Positions 19,633 through 31,330 are shown, counted from the first letter of the stretch. The stretch is 58,000 bases of DNA from Cryptomeria japonica (GCF_030272615.1 NC_081412.1:102912796-102970795), one strand, 5' to 3'. Made by a program: numbers and translations. Notes: a model not told the origin generated them from the letters alone.

Positions 19633-22387
19633 CCTCCTTCAAAGCTCTGAGGTGTGGAATACTCTTCTCCTGAATATGTCTGAATTCTTCCCAAACTCCC
19701 TCCAAATATTGTATTTTGAATATGAGTCCTGTTGTCCTATCAAATGTCTTGACAAACTGAGTAAGGAAATCATCTGCCTGCCTCTTTGTATTTTCAATCC
19801 ATTTCTCCACTTCCAAGAGAGTATATCTCACTGCCTCATAATGTGAATGTAGTCAACGATCAATTGTAATAGGGGAAATTAGGGTGGGATTCTCACGCCT
19901 TATCCCTACAATGTACTCTCTAAGTCTGATATTATCTTCTTTGTACTTCTCCTTTTCTTCAATTTCTCTATCCAATCTTGCATTGATTGCCCTAAGTTTA
20001 TCACCAACCTCCTAAAATTCCTGCTCTCTTGTAGTACGGCCTAGGGCAACTGAAGTGATCTGGAAATCCATGGGAGTAGCAATGTCTGCCATCACACCTG
20101 CAATAGGAACAACCACCTACACAATCCGCATTCATGTCTCATCTCTAGCTATGTGTGACAAAATCTCAGCTCTCTTAGGCTCTGGCTCCTTATTGTTCCT
20201 AGCTAAGTAGTCATCAATATCATCAATAGGTTGTGCCTCTATCATTTTCTTACTTTTCTCCATGCTCTTCATTAGCCAATTAGGAATAGCGGCCATCTCC
20301 ATACCATCATCGAGACACATCTCTCGATCAAGCTCTCTCAATCCCAAGATAACATCATCATCATCAGCAGGATTATTCTTGGTCAAATCACATACATTCT
20401 TTCCCAAACTAACCTCCGAAAGGACAATAGGGGATCCCGGCTGATCATCATCCTCATTAGGTGGAGCAGATGTCACTGTGGCATGTAAATCCTGAATATT
20501 CTCTGGTAGTAACACTGTGTTGGAACATTGCTCAGCCCCCTTGTTTTGTTCTAGCACCTCAACTTCCTGGATTGATGAGACACTGAGGTGTGGTGAAGGA
20601 ATGGTAGGCGAAGGAATGATAGTCTTTTGCTTCTTCTTCCCTCTAGTGTTGACTTCTTCTGGTGTGTTCTTTCTTCTCTTGGGAGCTTGACTCTCCTCAT
20701 TCGCATGAATCCTGATATCACTGATAGTCCTCTGATCATCTTCGAAAGAGGATTCCTCTTGTTTCATCTTTTCATAAGTGAAGGTGACATCCATATCAAC
20801 TAACTTGTTCATCTGAATATCCACCCATGCTCGAGAGAAACTCAAGACCTCTCTCATCAATACATTCAAATCTATGTCTTCTGATTCTGACCAATTAGGC
20901 AATAGAATCGCCTTCTTCATTTCATTTTCATATTGTGGATGCGTATGATCCCTATCATCTAACACTTGGTCAGGAATGAGGAAAAGTCCACACTTCCTCA
21001 TCAAATCCACTGACATCCTGGACCACATTCTTCTCTTTACTGCTTGCTCGTCCATCAGGTTGGCCCAATAATCTTCTATATCTACCTTGTGGATGAACTT
21101 TTCTCCCTTGATCCTTCCAACTTTCTTATCTGGATCAAACCTTTCTCTTCTCTTGTATGCTGCAAATCGATAGAATGCAAGTTCCTCACTTGTTGTGCTA
21201 GCTGCTAAGGTGGACTGGCAAACCTCCAATGTCTTCCCAACTGAAATAGGAAATGACATGCCCGTTCTGTGCTTTTCCTTCTGGATAGAATCAAACTCCA
21301 GAAGCTGTCTCACCACTTCCAACAAGATCACTCTGTCAGAAGGATACCTAGGAAGCTTGTAGGGTTTGGATTGAAATCCATGAATCGTAAGGTATGTGAA
21401 AGTGGGAAACTATATATACCACAATCCATATTTCTCTATCAGATCCGTTGCCTCCTTGGACAACCTCCTGTGGACTCCACCTTGCAACATTCGCGTTATG
21501 TACATTGTGAATACATCATTCACTCTCTTATAATCTTCAATTTGATACATGTTCAGCTGTGGATAACACTCATAACACATGAATTGTGCTTGTCCATTCC
21601 GGACTTCACCTCTGCATATCAATCCCTTGTATGTAACAAATCATGCAAGCAGGTACACCAAATAGGAAGTCATGGCGAATGACCTAGACTGCTCCACATT
21701 CCTCAGCTGAAAGTTCAGATTGTCACTTATGATTCTAGACCAATTTATCAATGTTCCTTCTAGACAATCCTAGATGAAATAGAACATCCATCCATCGTAT
21801 ATTGTACCCTGCAGCATCCCCATCACTCGGTTAAGCAAGAATACTAAATCACTATATTCCTCTTTGAAGTTTGTGCACATGAGTGTCTTGGGAGCCTTGG
21901 AATGATGAGTCCTAGGCTCGATCATCCACTCCTTGTTTACTACGGTCTTGCATGCATCCATCTTCTTCTTATATCGGTCTTCATATTCATCCCTAGTTAT
22001 ATCTTTCATGTCCGCTCCTTGTGGAATTCCAAACACTTCAGCAATCATATCCTCAGCAAGGTAGGCAATGATAGCACCCTTAGGAAGCTTGATCATTCGG
22101 GAGCGAGGATCATAACATCGTGCACATTCCAGGATAAGCTCACTGCACTGTATGAATTGCGGAAATCCAACGGCCTGATAAATGCCACTCTTCATAATGT
22201 TCACATAGGCCGAGGAAGGAATCCGGCTTCCAATTCCGAACATACGCTATTGCATCTGGTTCATGTTCAGGAAATGCATGTTCGTCTCTATAACCTTCCA
22301 TCTGGACGACATCTTGGATTCTGGATAGAATGCAGTCTCAACTATCTTCTGTTGTTCTCTCCTTTCCTTGAGTCCGGACTTCGACAT

Positions 22388-24900
22388 CGTACCTGTACGA
22401 AGCTAGAAGTTAGAACTTAGGAAAATATTCCTGACAAAAATTCTGATTTCCTAATGATTTAGACTAATTTGAGTATGGAAATCAGAAAAATAATCCACAT
22501 TCTCAATAGATTTCAACAATTGAATGCTAAAATGTGACAAGGTTAGGGTATAAAACCTTCATAAATTTATTAAAATCAATAATTTTCAGACCAAAGTCTG
22601 AAAACACCTCCTTAGAAATTATGTTCAAATTAGAGTGCAAAGGAGTATACCGGATCAACAATGACTAAGGAAAGGTGTGAAAGGTTGTGTTTTCACACAA
22701 AACTATGTCTGAAGGCACCTTCCGAAGTCAACAATGGCTGCCAACAAATCTAAAGACAACCTACAGCTTCACAAATTAATCTCTAAGAACATGTTGCAAT
22801 CACCCAAATGTGCACAAACTTGATGAAAATCAACCTCAATGATGAAAGCAATCACATCTACGAATGTAAGTATGGCTGGTAAAAATAAAATTTTCTGAGG
22901 ACAAATCTGAAAATTAGTTGCTTCAGACTTACCAACACCTTGCAAAGTAGTGAAAATCCCTGAAAATGATCAAAAAATGACAAAGGAATGAGCTCCAAGC
23001 AAAATCGCCTAAGTGGGTAGGTGGCTGGAAATGAAGAATTCTGAGGACAGCCGCCTACAATGGAGTTTTCAGACTTGTAACAACTGAAAAGAGCTCCGAA
23101 AATTGACTGAAAATGCCTCCAATCAGCCTTTAGACAAAATCACCTTAGGCACAAATGGGCTGGGAACAAAGTATATGTATGAAAAATCGAACTTCCAGCC
23201 AGCAATGAGGTCACACAAGTCTGAAATAATGATGTGTTTCAGGTCTAAGAACATCAACCAGCAAGCTTGCAACAATGGCGGCACATACCAAGGAGGAATA
23301 TCACTAAAAATTGGAGGTATAACCTCCCAAACACAAAATCGCCCTCCTCAAGAAAATCGCCACCTTCACAAAAAAACGTCTAAGTCTGAAAAATCTGTGG
23401 CAAACACACTCCAATGGCAGCAAATGAAAATCGCCTTGGGCTGGAAATGAAGAAAAATGGAGAACAAAACAATCTTCAACCCAGTGTGTCAACTTGACAC
23501 TTCACCAAAAATTGCCAGCTGGAGGGAAAAATCGCCTTTGCAAGCATACACTTTGCAAATATAATAATAAAATAATGCTGTGATCTCTCCTTTTAAACTT
23601 GCTTTCACCATCAACTTTCACCACACAAGCAATCTGGGATAAAAATTTGTTCTTATACTTGCCTAGCAAAAAATCGATTTGCTTCTAGAAGGTAAAATCA
23701 TTAAATGCTCATTGCAAATCATTTATTAATTGTTTTTTATTTTTAAATAATCGTTGCTTTTATTAAAAACAATTAAATGTGGGTCACTTTATTAAAAAAA
23801 TTTAAAATTTGAATAAAAAATGACCAATTGGGGGAAATTGATTTAACTTGGGATAAAAATCCCAACAAAAATCATTAAAATCGATCCAAGTAGGGTAAAA
23901 ATCACTATCAAAATGTCATCAACTTGCACAAAATGGGTCCAAGGGAAAATCGATTTGAGTCTAGAATGAAAATTCCAATTAAAACTTCATCACTTAGCAC
24001 AAAAATGCCCCTGGGGGAAAATCTACCCTAGTCTGACATTCATCTGGACACAAAATTATCAAAATCACTCTCAGTGGAAAATCGCCTAGGGTTTGGAATG
24101 AATATCCGCATAAAATCCACAAAATCTCGTCACAAAAGGGTCCTAATGGAAAATCTATCCATGTTAGGAATCATCACAAATGTCATCCGCAACCTTATCC
24201 ATACTCCTAGTGGAAAAACGAAGGCAGTTAGGAAAAAATCCCAACACTTAGTCAAAATTAACCATCCTGAGGGAAAATTGACCCCAGTATGGATTCTCAA
24301 TGGTGGAAAAATGGGGCATGTTTGGATTCCAAGGGAAATCCATGTCCAGTTTGGATTTTGAGTGGGGGAAAATCATGGGTAGTTAGGAATATGAGGGGAA
24401 AAGCACCTCTAGTGTGGAATTTTGACCTTTGAACCCTTATAATATGGTTTTTCATCCGGAAAATGATGATTTTTCCACTCAAAATCACTAGGAAACTTCA
24501 AAACTCAATAAAACTCATTTGGACTTCGGCAAATTCATCAAAAAATTGAGCGAAACAAAAGGAAACCTATCGGGATAAAGTGCAAAATCAACTGGATAAC
24601 TTCCTAGGAGCGAGAAAATAACTCCAAAAGGTCTTAAAATACCTTAGCACTTTAAAATCACCAACGTAGATGTTCAAAAACGCGTTAACGCTCAAAAGGT
24701 CTACACTTAGACAAAATTAGGATCATTTAAAATCTCAACCTTACGTGCTTGATCCTATAACTTCAAAAAAAACCCTAAATGCAATAGGCATGATCAAAAT
24801 TGCCCACTAAGCTGCCAAAACCCTAACCTAACCAACGCAGAAAGCAGGAAAAGAGGGGGTCCCCATTTGCAATGGGGCGATGTGTGAAAAGGTCACAACA
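22388..24900 (-). other. 5' region of element B, 2.5 kb, non-coding
   Basis: It starts TGTTGTGACC at 24900 (- strand) and leads to the ORF-B start at 22387. Between about 23780 and 24480 the sequence repeats a loose pattern (GGGGAAAATC on the + strand every 60-110 bases). A TATA-like TTTAAAAGGAGAG on the - strand is near 23590-23602. Just before the ATG the - strand reads CTTCGTACAGGTACG, which could be a splice acceptor. No primer site or LTR end could be fixed. Small open frames here (23103-23450, 24074-24361) have no recognisable product. Confidence 0.5.
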
Positions 24901-25610
24901 GGTAACTTGGGAACTATGTTTCAAACCAATAGTTAGCATGGGTTGAGTGGTAGCACCTGGGAGAGTACTGCTATCATATATCATATCATATGTCCATTGG
25001 TATGTCTCATTTCAAAATATTATATGGATATGATGCACTAAATTTTGTTGATCTATTAGTGATAGACAATAGAATACCAAGTTGGTGACTTGGTATCAAA
25101 GCCAAGAAATCTTGAGGTCACTCATAAATCATTTACAAAAAACTCAACATCAACAAAAATTTTATGCAGACCAAAACTATACAGAGAGATGTTTTGAGGT
25201 GGAGAACATGTTTTAATCGAGATTGTAGCCTTATAGACAATGCTCTCTCAAAATAAGTGGAGTTGAAAAACTCAAGCCAAGGTTCTATGACCCTAAAAAT
25301 TGTGATGAAAATATGCGAAGTGGCCTATGTGTTGGACCTTATAAAGAATAACTGGCTCCATAATGTTTTTTATGTCCCTTGTTTTAAAAAAGATATTGTC
25401 AACATATCATGCCTTTTATAGACCTGCAACCCTTGGATGATGAGACAAGTTGATTTTGGTACCTAAAGAAGTGATAGATGTTAGGGTAAAAAATCTGAGG
25501 GGAAGAAATATAAAAAAATAATTGGTTCATTGGAAGAACCTAGTTGTTGAGAAGGATTAGAGATTTTGGAGCATCCTAATTTGCATTGCTTGAGGACAAG
25601 CGCTTTTGGA
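24901..25610 (+). pseudogene. Gypsy integrase C-terminus and chromodomain-like end (gypsy 2, right half)
   Basis: The frame resumes after element B with residues continuing the integrase (LGNYVS, AWVEW), then SYHMSIGMSHFKMLYGYDA, a classic plant Gypsy integrase stretch. After frame changes the text reads VEKLKPRFYDP near 25263 and IHNVFYVPCFKKDIV near 25355, typical of the tail between integrase and chromodomain, then EVIDVRVKNLRGR and LVHWKNL near 25470-25540, the start of a chromodomain. Numerous stops and frame changes mark it as a relic. This places gypsy 2 among the chromoviruses, as inference from domain order. Confidence 0.75.
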
Positions 25611-26829
25611 AAGGGTGGACTTGTGAAGTCCCCCTTTCAATAAATACATGTTTATGGTCCCAAAAGCCATTTCCCATTTTTGGTGGGCTAAGCTTGATAG
25701 TGCCAACCTCATAGACCGAAAGTATTCCAAGTGTGGAGGGTTTTTTGTTCAAGCTCCAAAGTGTACACAAGTTGTTGGACTTTTAGAGTTTACCCTCTTA
25801 GCATGCCTTTTTTGTTTAAAAGCTTGACTATTTTGCCTTAGGTTTCTTTATACATTAGAGTTTCAAGCTTTTGCTTCCCCAAGTACCATTCCCTTGTCAC
25901 TCTGAGCTTGAAAACCTTGTTCTCCTCTCTCTCTTATCATTGTTGGTGTTTTGGACCTTCCCTTGTCTAGTTACCCTTTTTATGATGCTCTTGATCTTCG
26001 ACACTCTTAACTTCTTGACCCCTTACATTAACTATCTTGTTACACGGCACAAAGCACCATTTTGGCTAGTTTTGAAGCAGCAACCACTCCATAATGAATT
26101 TTTCCCACCCAAAAATAAATTTTGAATAGTATGGACACAATTTCACATGTACTTGTGGCACCAGTGGTGGGACGTTGGTGCTCTCTTTGATGTGGTTGTT
26201 GCAACTTAGCAACCCTTGTCCTTACATAGATCTTACTTATTATTCTGGGTAGTATCTCATATCTACCGTTGCTTTCAAGGATTTCAAAGGTGGACACATT
26301 CATTCAGGGATCATGAATTGTCTACACCAAAAACCCTTGCAGAATATTGCTTTGAGCACTTGTGTTTGAGCTATCAGATCAAAAGCTCTCATATTGCAGG
26401 AAAACAGAAGATAGAAACCCTTTGGTTTCATGAGTCGGAGGATAAAAATGCTTTGGCCTGGTAGGATGATCTCACTCGAAGGTTGTGAGCGATCTTCATG
26501 GTCAGAGATGTCAATTTGATTGAATTTATATAAATTGTTTTTGTCATGTGTTCGAGTATAGTAATTTATGTTATTACAGTGTGCTGTAATGCAATCGTGC
26601 CTCATTTAAGATAAATGGTAAACATTATATTTTAGTTTAGGGTTGTTGTTGTAGCAACATTTGCATTGGATTTTAGAAATATTTAATATAAGTATACAAT
26701 TGATCCACCATTTGTGGGCCTGATTCATAATCTAGGTAATCAATGTTTTGTATGAATTGTTAAGGAAAATTTTCCGTTTAGCTAGATTTGACTAAAATAA
26801 TTAAACCTTAAACTTATTTGCTAAAAATA
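25611..26829 (+). repeat. 3' LTR start of gypsy 2 and unassigned decayed DNA
   Basis: A purine-rich AAAGGGTGGAC ends at 25620 and an LTR-like TGTGAAGTCC starts at 25622. The right end was not resolved. Open frames at 25871-26125 and 26216-26464 have no recognisable product. Confidence 0.45.
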
Positions 26830-27300
26830 ATCATGAAGGCTATTACACTAGTTATTAATTTGCCTGAGTTGTGACTACTGCATGTGGTGATCATCATAGA
26901 ATCTTCATGATCGTATTCATCCTTGAAGGCTTCCACAAAATTTTCCCAAGTAGGCTTAGATTTTTCTCTTTTTTGGTCTTCCTTTCAAAGTGCTTGAGCT
27001 TGCCACCACTTCGCAGTGGGTGAAGAGAACTTCAAAAGTGCAATCTTGATCTTTTTTTCATCAGAAAAATTATTCAAGAGAAATAGGATTCTAGTTGATC
27101 TAACCAGTTATCTACCACATTTGCATTCATATTGCACTCAAACACAAGAACATTTAGGTTACTTGAAACGTAGGTGGACTCTACCACCAAAAGCTTTACC
27201 TAACGGCGAAATCAATGGAACTCTCCTCTTGAATTGGTTTGGCCATGTTGAGACAGCTTGGTAGGTAGTCTGATGGTTCTCGAGGTTTAATGCCAAGACT
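26830..27300 (-). pseudogene. Gypsy gag fragment (gypsy 4), decayed
   Basis: On the - strand a frame reads FSDEKKIKIALLKFSSP, then AKWWQAQAL, a stop, then WENFVEAFKDEYD. This is the pattern of a Ty3/Gypsy capsid domain (ALl.f...A..WW..., then W..F...F..EY). A primer-site-like sequence lies just upstream on the same strand (27350-27364), so this is the 5' end of a - strand element. Nothing of its pol was identified to the left, where gypsy 2 ends. Confidence 0.65.
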
Positions 27301-27349
27301 TAGACACTTCAATCGCAATTGATAGGTCATGCAAGGTGAAGATGAATTA

Positions 27350-27364
27350 CTCTGATGCTACCAA
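27350..27364 (-). promoter_or_regulatory. Primer-binding-site-like sequence of gypsy 4
   Basis: The - strand reads TTGGTAGCATCAGAG, one base insertion from the usual TGGTATCAGAG primer site for initiator-Met tRNA. It lies just upstream of the gag relic. The LTR to its right was not delimited. Confidence 0.5.
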
Positions 27365-30300
27365 TACAGGGCCTAGTTTGAAATGTGGTGGACAACTCTC
27401 TAGATGAGGATCTAGGTGAAGTTATGTGCTTGTGTGGATGCTGTGTGAGTGTAGTGCAAAGGAATTGACAGATACAGAACTGAAATGGTAAATGTATTTT
27501 TATTTACCACTTCCTCCTGTACATGACATACTCTTGAAAAAGATGTATGATTACTATCCTATAATTTGCCTATATATATATATATATATACATGAGCTCA
27601 TCTTCTCCTGATGGCTAAGTGATGTGGTTGGTACTTGCATGATGTGTTGCTGGATGACCTAGCATAGTTGAGCTTTAGGGGTGCCTCTTCGATTATTGCA
27701 ATGACTACACTATCCAATGCCCAAAGTGTGATGCTCATAATAGTGTGGTGATGTGCGATGTGAATTAGCCTTTGTGGTTTGGCCTCAAGGGTGCTACCGT
27801 GCTAGATCCAACACCCTATTGAAGCCATGGTAAAAATTGTAGAAGGTTTGGTTGAAGTGTGGTTACTGCTGAGCCCAAAGTTGTGTAAAGTGCTATGTTA
27901 CTACTGTATTTTGTGCAACATTAGCAGAAGATGGCTGGATGATCTTTGTGTTATCTCGAGCATTTGGGAGGTTCTCTAGTATACCATAGACCATGGAAGT
28001 GTTACTATAGTTACTGCAAGCCATGAGAATGGTCTTGGCAATATATGTCATATTCCCGTGTAGACAACATGCAATGATTAGAAACATTAAACAATACATG
28101 TACATAAATGTATATATTCTCAATACATAAATTATTTTTACTGCTTAAAATACGTTTTATCTTAACTAGTGGAAGTGATGAAAGGACGCGTCCATTCCCA
28201 AGCCAGCTCCGGAATAGACGCCATGTTTCAAGGGGGATCGCATGGTTTCAAAGAGGTATAAACCTGCACCCCAAGGAAACACAGGAGAGGAGGTGACAAG
28301 GAGAGAAGGGCAAGGAGAAGCGTCCAACAGGTAACTTCGTTACTCAGTAATAATATTTATTTCAGTTTTCATAATTTATGATGCCTAGACAACCATGAGG
28401 ACTGCCCTGGGAATGCATCAGTCAGCAAACGATGTGAAAGGGCTAGTCGCTAGTTCTTCCCAGCGATGAAGAACCAGTGCCTAGTAAGCATCCCTCCCCA
28501 TCGCCAGCAGGCTGGTACGTCCCCAGGCCAATCCACTTAAATGTCAAAATGATGAAGTATGTCTCTGTGCAAGTTGTATTAAATCTGCTTCATTCCTCAT
28601 ATAACAGTAATGAATAAAATTTAACTAGTGGCCCAGATTAATTGCTAAATCGGTTCCATGCCTAAAAATGTCTTGCCAAATGAACTAAGCACATCTATAA
28701 TGTACAAAAGGGTAAAATGAACTTAATCTTCACGCCAGATAGGTAACCTGCAATATCAGATTTAGTATGTTGCATCAAAATACACTTTAGTGACAAACAG
28801 GAGGATACAAATAATTCATTCATTCTCAGACACAACTAATAAGTAAAGAAAAAGAATACTAATTAATGATAGTCATGTTTCTGCAACTAGGGACAAATAT
28901 AATGAATTAATACCTACAAATTTATATATAATTGATAAATGTTAACCAAGTAATATAGTCATGAATCTATGTTTTCTATAGGCATTTATTATCTTCCTGA
29001 TATCCTTTGTTTGTTAGTACATTCAAGATAATGAGTGCAAGCCAGGGGTATGTTGGGCCCATCCTCAAGTGGCCCTATTAGCCCTAAGAGACAGGATGGG
29101 TTTGGATGGGTAGCCCAGCCAACCTGGAAAGTCCTCAAAATCTAGAATGGGTCGTGTATGTATTTTGTGCTGCAATAACTATGCCACTGATCTAATATTA
29201 CTGCTGACATATAAAATGAAATATCTAAATGTTGCAGGAAACCGTAAATCTTTTTGTGGCCCTAAATCCAACCTTAGGTGGATAGATCAGGCCCTAATTA
29301 TCAGGAAGGCGAGGAAGGTACAGCAAAGGTTCATTACAATATATTTATTCGTAGATCCTCCTAGATGAAATCAACATGAAATTTTCAAAAAAGTATGCGT
29401 GTGTTTGTGTGTATGTATATGTACATATGTATGTATGTATGTATGTATGTGTGTGTGTGTACATACATATATATATATGCACACATATATGTATGTATAC
29501 ATACATACATACACACACATATGTGTGTGTAAGAATGTATATGTATTTATATATGTATATACATACATATATATATATGCACACATATATGTATGTATGT
29601 ATATATACATACATATATGTGTACATATATAAATGTATGTATATACATATATATACATACATACGCACACATATATGTGTGCGTGTACATATCTATATAT
29701 GTATGTATATCTATATATATGTATATATATTTCTGTAAATGCTGATTTTTGGCTGAGTTTTTCTACTGAGTCTGAATTTGAGTCAGAAAACAACTTGCCA
29801 AGATTTTGCTGAGTCCAAGTCTCAGCACTATGAGCTCAACATCTCCAATTTTATGGATCTACACTTAAAAAATTGTATATGCTAAAGAATATTATACTGA
29901 AATGTGGATTCCTCTTTTGTTGGAATAAAAATTTGTAAGACTAGTGGATGAGTACAAGTTTTCATATTCTCTAGTGGAGTTGGACAGTGTAAAACCAGCT
30001 ACATAGCACTTTGTTTCTTAAGGTTGTTTGATGATTTCACTACTAAAATCCCACTCTATGGCTTACGTTCGTTTTGTGTCCCCCTAGTGTCAGTCTTGTC
30101 CTAAACTATTTCTTGATCTAATCACAAAGCTGCAATAATCTTATCAGATCACAAACAAGACTTTTTGAGAGCAGTGACATCTTGTTATCTCGGTTTAATC
30201 ACAAAGTTGCTTGGAGATTTTAAGCTTCCCACTTTTGTATCTACAATCCTTTTTTTTTGGCTTCTTTCCCCAAGAAAATTATCATTTTTGTTTCCATATT

Positions 30301-30565
30301 GTTGGCATCTAATTGTGTTGAAGTCTTTATTACAATTGATAGTTGTGCCAGATAATTTTGCCCCTCTAGGTATAAAGCGGATCATTTTTATGATGTATTC
30401 AATTTAAAGGAGTTCACATATATTAATGGATCTAACTTCAAACTTGAAGAAAGGATGTGTTGTTTGCTTCTTGTGGGGCATTATTAATTTTAAATTTTTA
30501 AAATGAAGCAGATCTATAGATGTTGAGGGACTGACACTATCAGTCATTTGTTCTTGTTCCTGCAG
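27365..30565. other. Probable decayed LTR, then upstream flank or intron of the allantoate deiminase gene
   Basis: No coding exon was recognised. 27571-27591 is a TA dinucleotide run. 28180-28540 is richer in G and C than its surroundings and ends a 62-codon open frame, with no recognised product. 29395-29735 is a TG/TA repeat (listed separately). Earlier exons of the allantoate deiminase gene were looked for by reading and not found. Confidence 0.4.
29395..29735. repeat. Compound TG/TA/CA microsatellite, about 340 bp
   Basis: Interwoven TATG, GTAT, ACAT and TATA runs. Blocks of ATACATACATATATATATATGCACACATATATGT type appear twice (near 29463 and 29562). All open frames across it, on both strands, encode Tyr/Ile/His/Cys/Val-only peptides and are artefacts. 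Confidence 0.95.
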
Positions 30566-31197
30566 GTGACATTTACAGTTGATATTCGTGCAAGAGTGGA
30601 TGCTCTACGGGAATTTATCATTTCTGAGTTTAAAGACAAATTATATGAAATATGTGATAAGCGATCTCTTTCATGCTCTATTGAAAGGAAGGTCTGTTTT
30701 TAAATCTATTTTCTGTCAGATATGCTTGAAGGGGCAAACCATTTCTATTAATTTTCTTATTTTTAGAACTGTCATTTTCTTGAAAGAGAGCATAAGTATG
30801 CTTCTGATTTTGTATATTTTAATCCAGAATGATGCAAGTGTAGTGGACTGCCACAGTGACATGAATTTTCGATTGCACAATGCCGCAAGGATAGCTATGC
30901 AAAACTTACCTCTTCTACAGACATGCAAGGCATCAGATGATGTTCCTATGTTGATGAGTGGAGCAGGACATGATGCAATGGCACTTTCACATCTAACCAA
31001 GGTATGCTATATTATTAACACTTTGAATATTTTTAATATGTGCAATTTCTTGTGTATATAACCATACAATTCATCAGGTTGGGATGTTATTTGTTCGTTG
31101 CACTGGAGGAATAAGCCATTCTCCTGCAGAGCATGTTCTCGAAGACGATATTTGGGCAGCAAGTCTCTCGCTTTTGGCTTTTGTACAAGAAATGTAA
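30566..31197 (+). CDS. AAH: Allantoate deiminase (allantoate amidohydrolase), last three exons
   Basis: Three exons with GT-AG borders: 30566-30691 (42 codons), 30828-31001 (58 codons) and 31078-31197 (39 codons plus TAA). Introns are 136 and 76 bp, all in phase 0. Exon 1 reads VTFTVDIRARVDAL, then CDKRSLSCSIERK; exon 2 ends VPMLMSGAGHDAMALSHLTK; exon 3 reads VGMLFVRC, then GGISHSPAEHVLEDD. These are the C-terminal hallmarks of the plant M20-family allantoate deiminase of the endoplasmic reticulum, which releases ammonia from allantoate in purine breakdown; GAGHDA and SHSPxE carry conserved metal or catalytic residues in this family. The related ureidoglycolate amidohydrolase is a less likely alternative, from memory of its different C-terminus. 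Upstream exons were not found, so the window holds the 3' end of a long-intron gene or a partial copy. Exons are intact. Confidence 0.85.
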
Positions 31198-31238
31198 ATA
31201 TGTTTCATGGATATAATTTTATTGCACCATGTAACAGT

Positions 31239-31330
31239 GTCCAGCAGAGTATGTTCTAGAAGATGTTTTGAGCAGCAAGTCTCTTTTTCTGGCCTTTCTG
31301 CAAGAAAATAGATCTGTATCATGGTTATGA
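31239..31330 (+). pseudogene. Tandem partial duplicate of the last allantoate deiminase exon
   Basis: About 90 bp, offset 118 bp from the source (31121-31214). It reads PAEYVLEDVLSSKSLFLAFL, remains open to a TGA near 31328 and follows a possible splice acceptor AG at 31237-31238 region. It lacks the first 14 residues of the exon, including the SH of the metal site, and has lost one codon. It lies in the 3' untranslated region of the gene. It is either a decaying duplicate or an alternative last exon. Confidence 0.8.

Larger units (their letters stand above)
17443..22387 (-). pseudogene. ORF-B: about 1,090-codon element protein of unknown function, broken by stops and a solo LTR
   Basis: From ATG 22387 one frame persists to 19638 and, after the solo LTR (17975-19632) and its target copy, continues in the same frame to TAG 17566 or, if that is also a decayed Gln codon, TGA 17443. 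In-frame stops include TAG 22247, TAG 21770, TAG 21410, TGA 20132, a TAG near 20117, and further TAG and TGA codons near 20016 and 19854. The first 430 residues look globular, with AIIAYLAEDMIAEVFGIP and LINWSRIISDNLNF. A basic segment (KRRKNTPEE, GKKKQK; about residues 565-585) resembles a nuclear localisation signal. An acidic middle with DDDD and a C-terminal coiled coil (from about 20030) follow. The I.eVfGiP pattern resembles the N-terminal domain of some plant transposon-associated proteins, which is an inference. No pol motif was found. Confidence 0.7.
10272..24900 (-). mobile_element. Element of family B, complete but with two nested insertions
   Basis: The element begins (on the - strand) with TGTTGTGACC at 24900 and ends with CATCAACA at 10272. 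The flanks are GGTAC (10267-10271) and GGTAA (24901-24905); removing one copy restores the open integrase frame of gypsy 2, so the boundaries are firm. Removing element C, the solo LTR and their target copies leaves about 6.77 kb: a 2.5-kb 5' region, a long frame (ORF-B), and a 1-kb 3' region. No gag, protease, integrase or reverse transcriptase was seen. The first kilobase and the last kilobase are not visibly alike, which is not expected of an LTR element. It is either a chimera, an element with one altered LTR, or something other than a plain LTR retrotransposon. Confidence 0.7.

Noticed and set aside
23103-24488. Open frames of 62-115 codons in the 5' region of element B
   Set aside because: No recognised domain, wrong strand for most, and they lie in loosely repetitive non-coding sequence.
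29345-29793. Five overlapping open frames of Tyr/Ile/His/Cys repeats
   Set aside because: Products of the TG/TA microsatellite.
27365-30565. Earlier exons of the allantoate deiminase gene, including the GC-richer stretch 28180-28540
   Set aside because: Translations there do not resemble the family.
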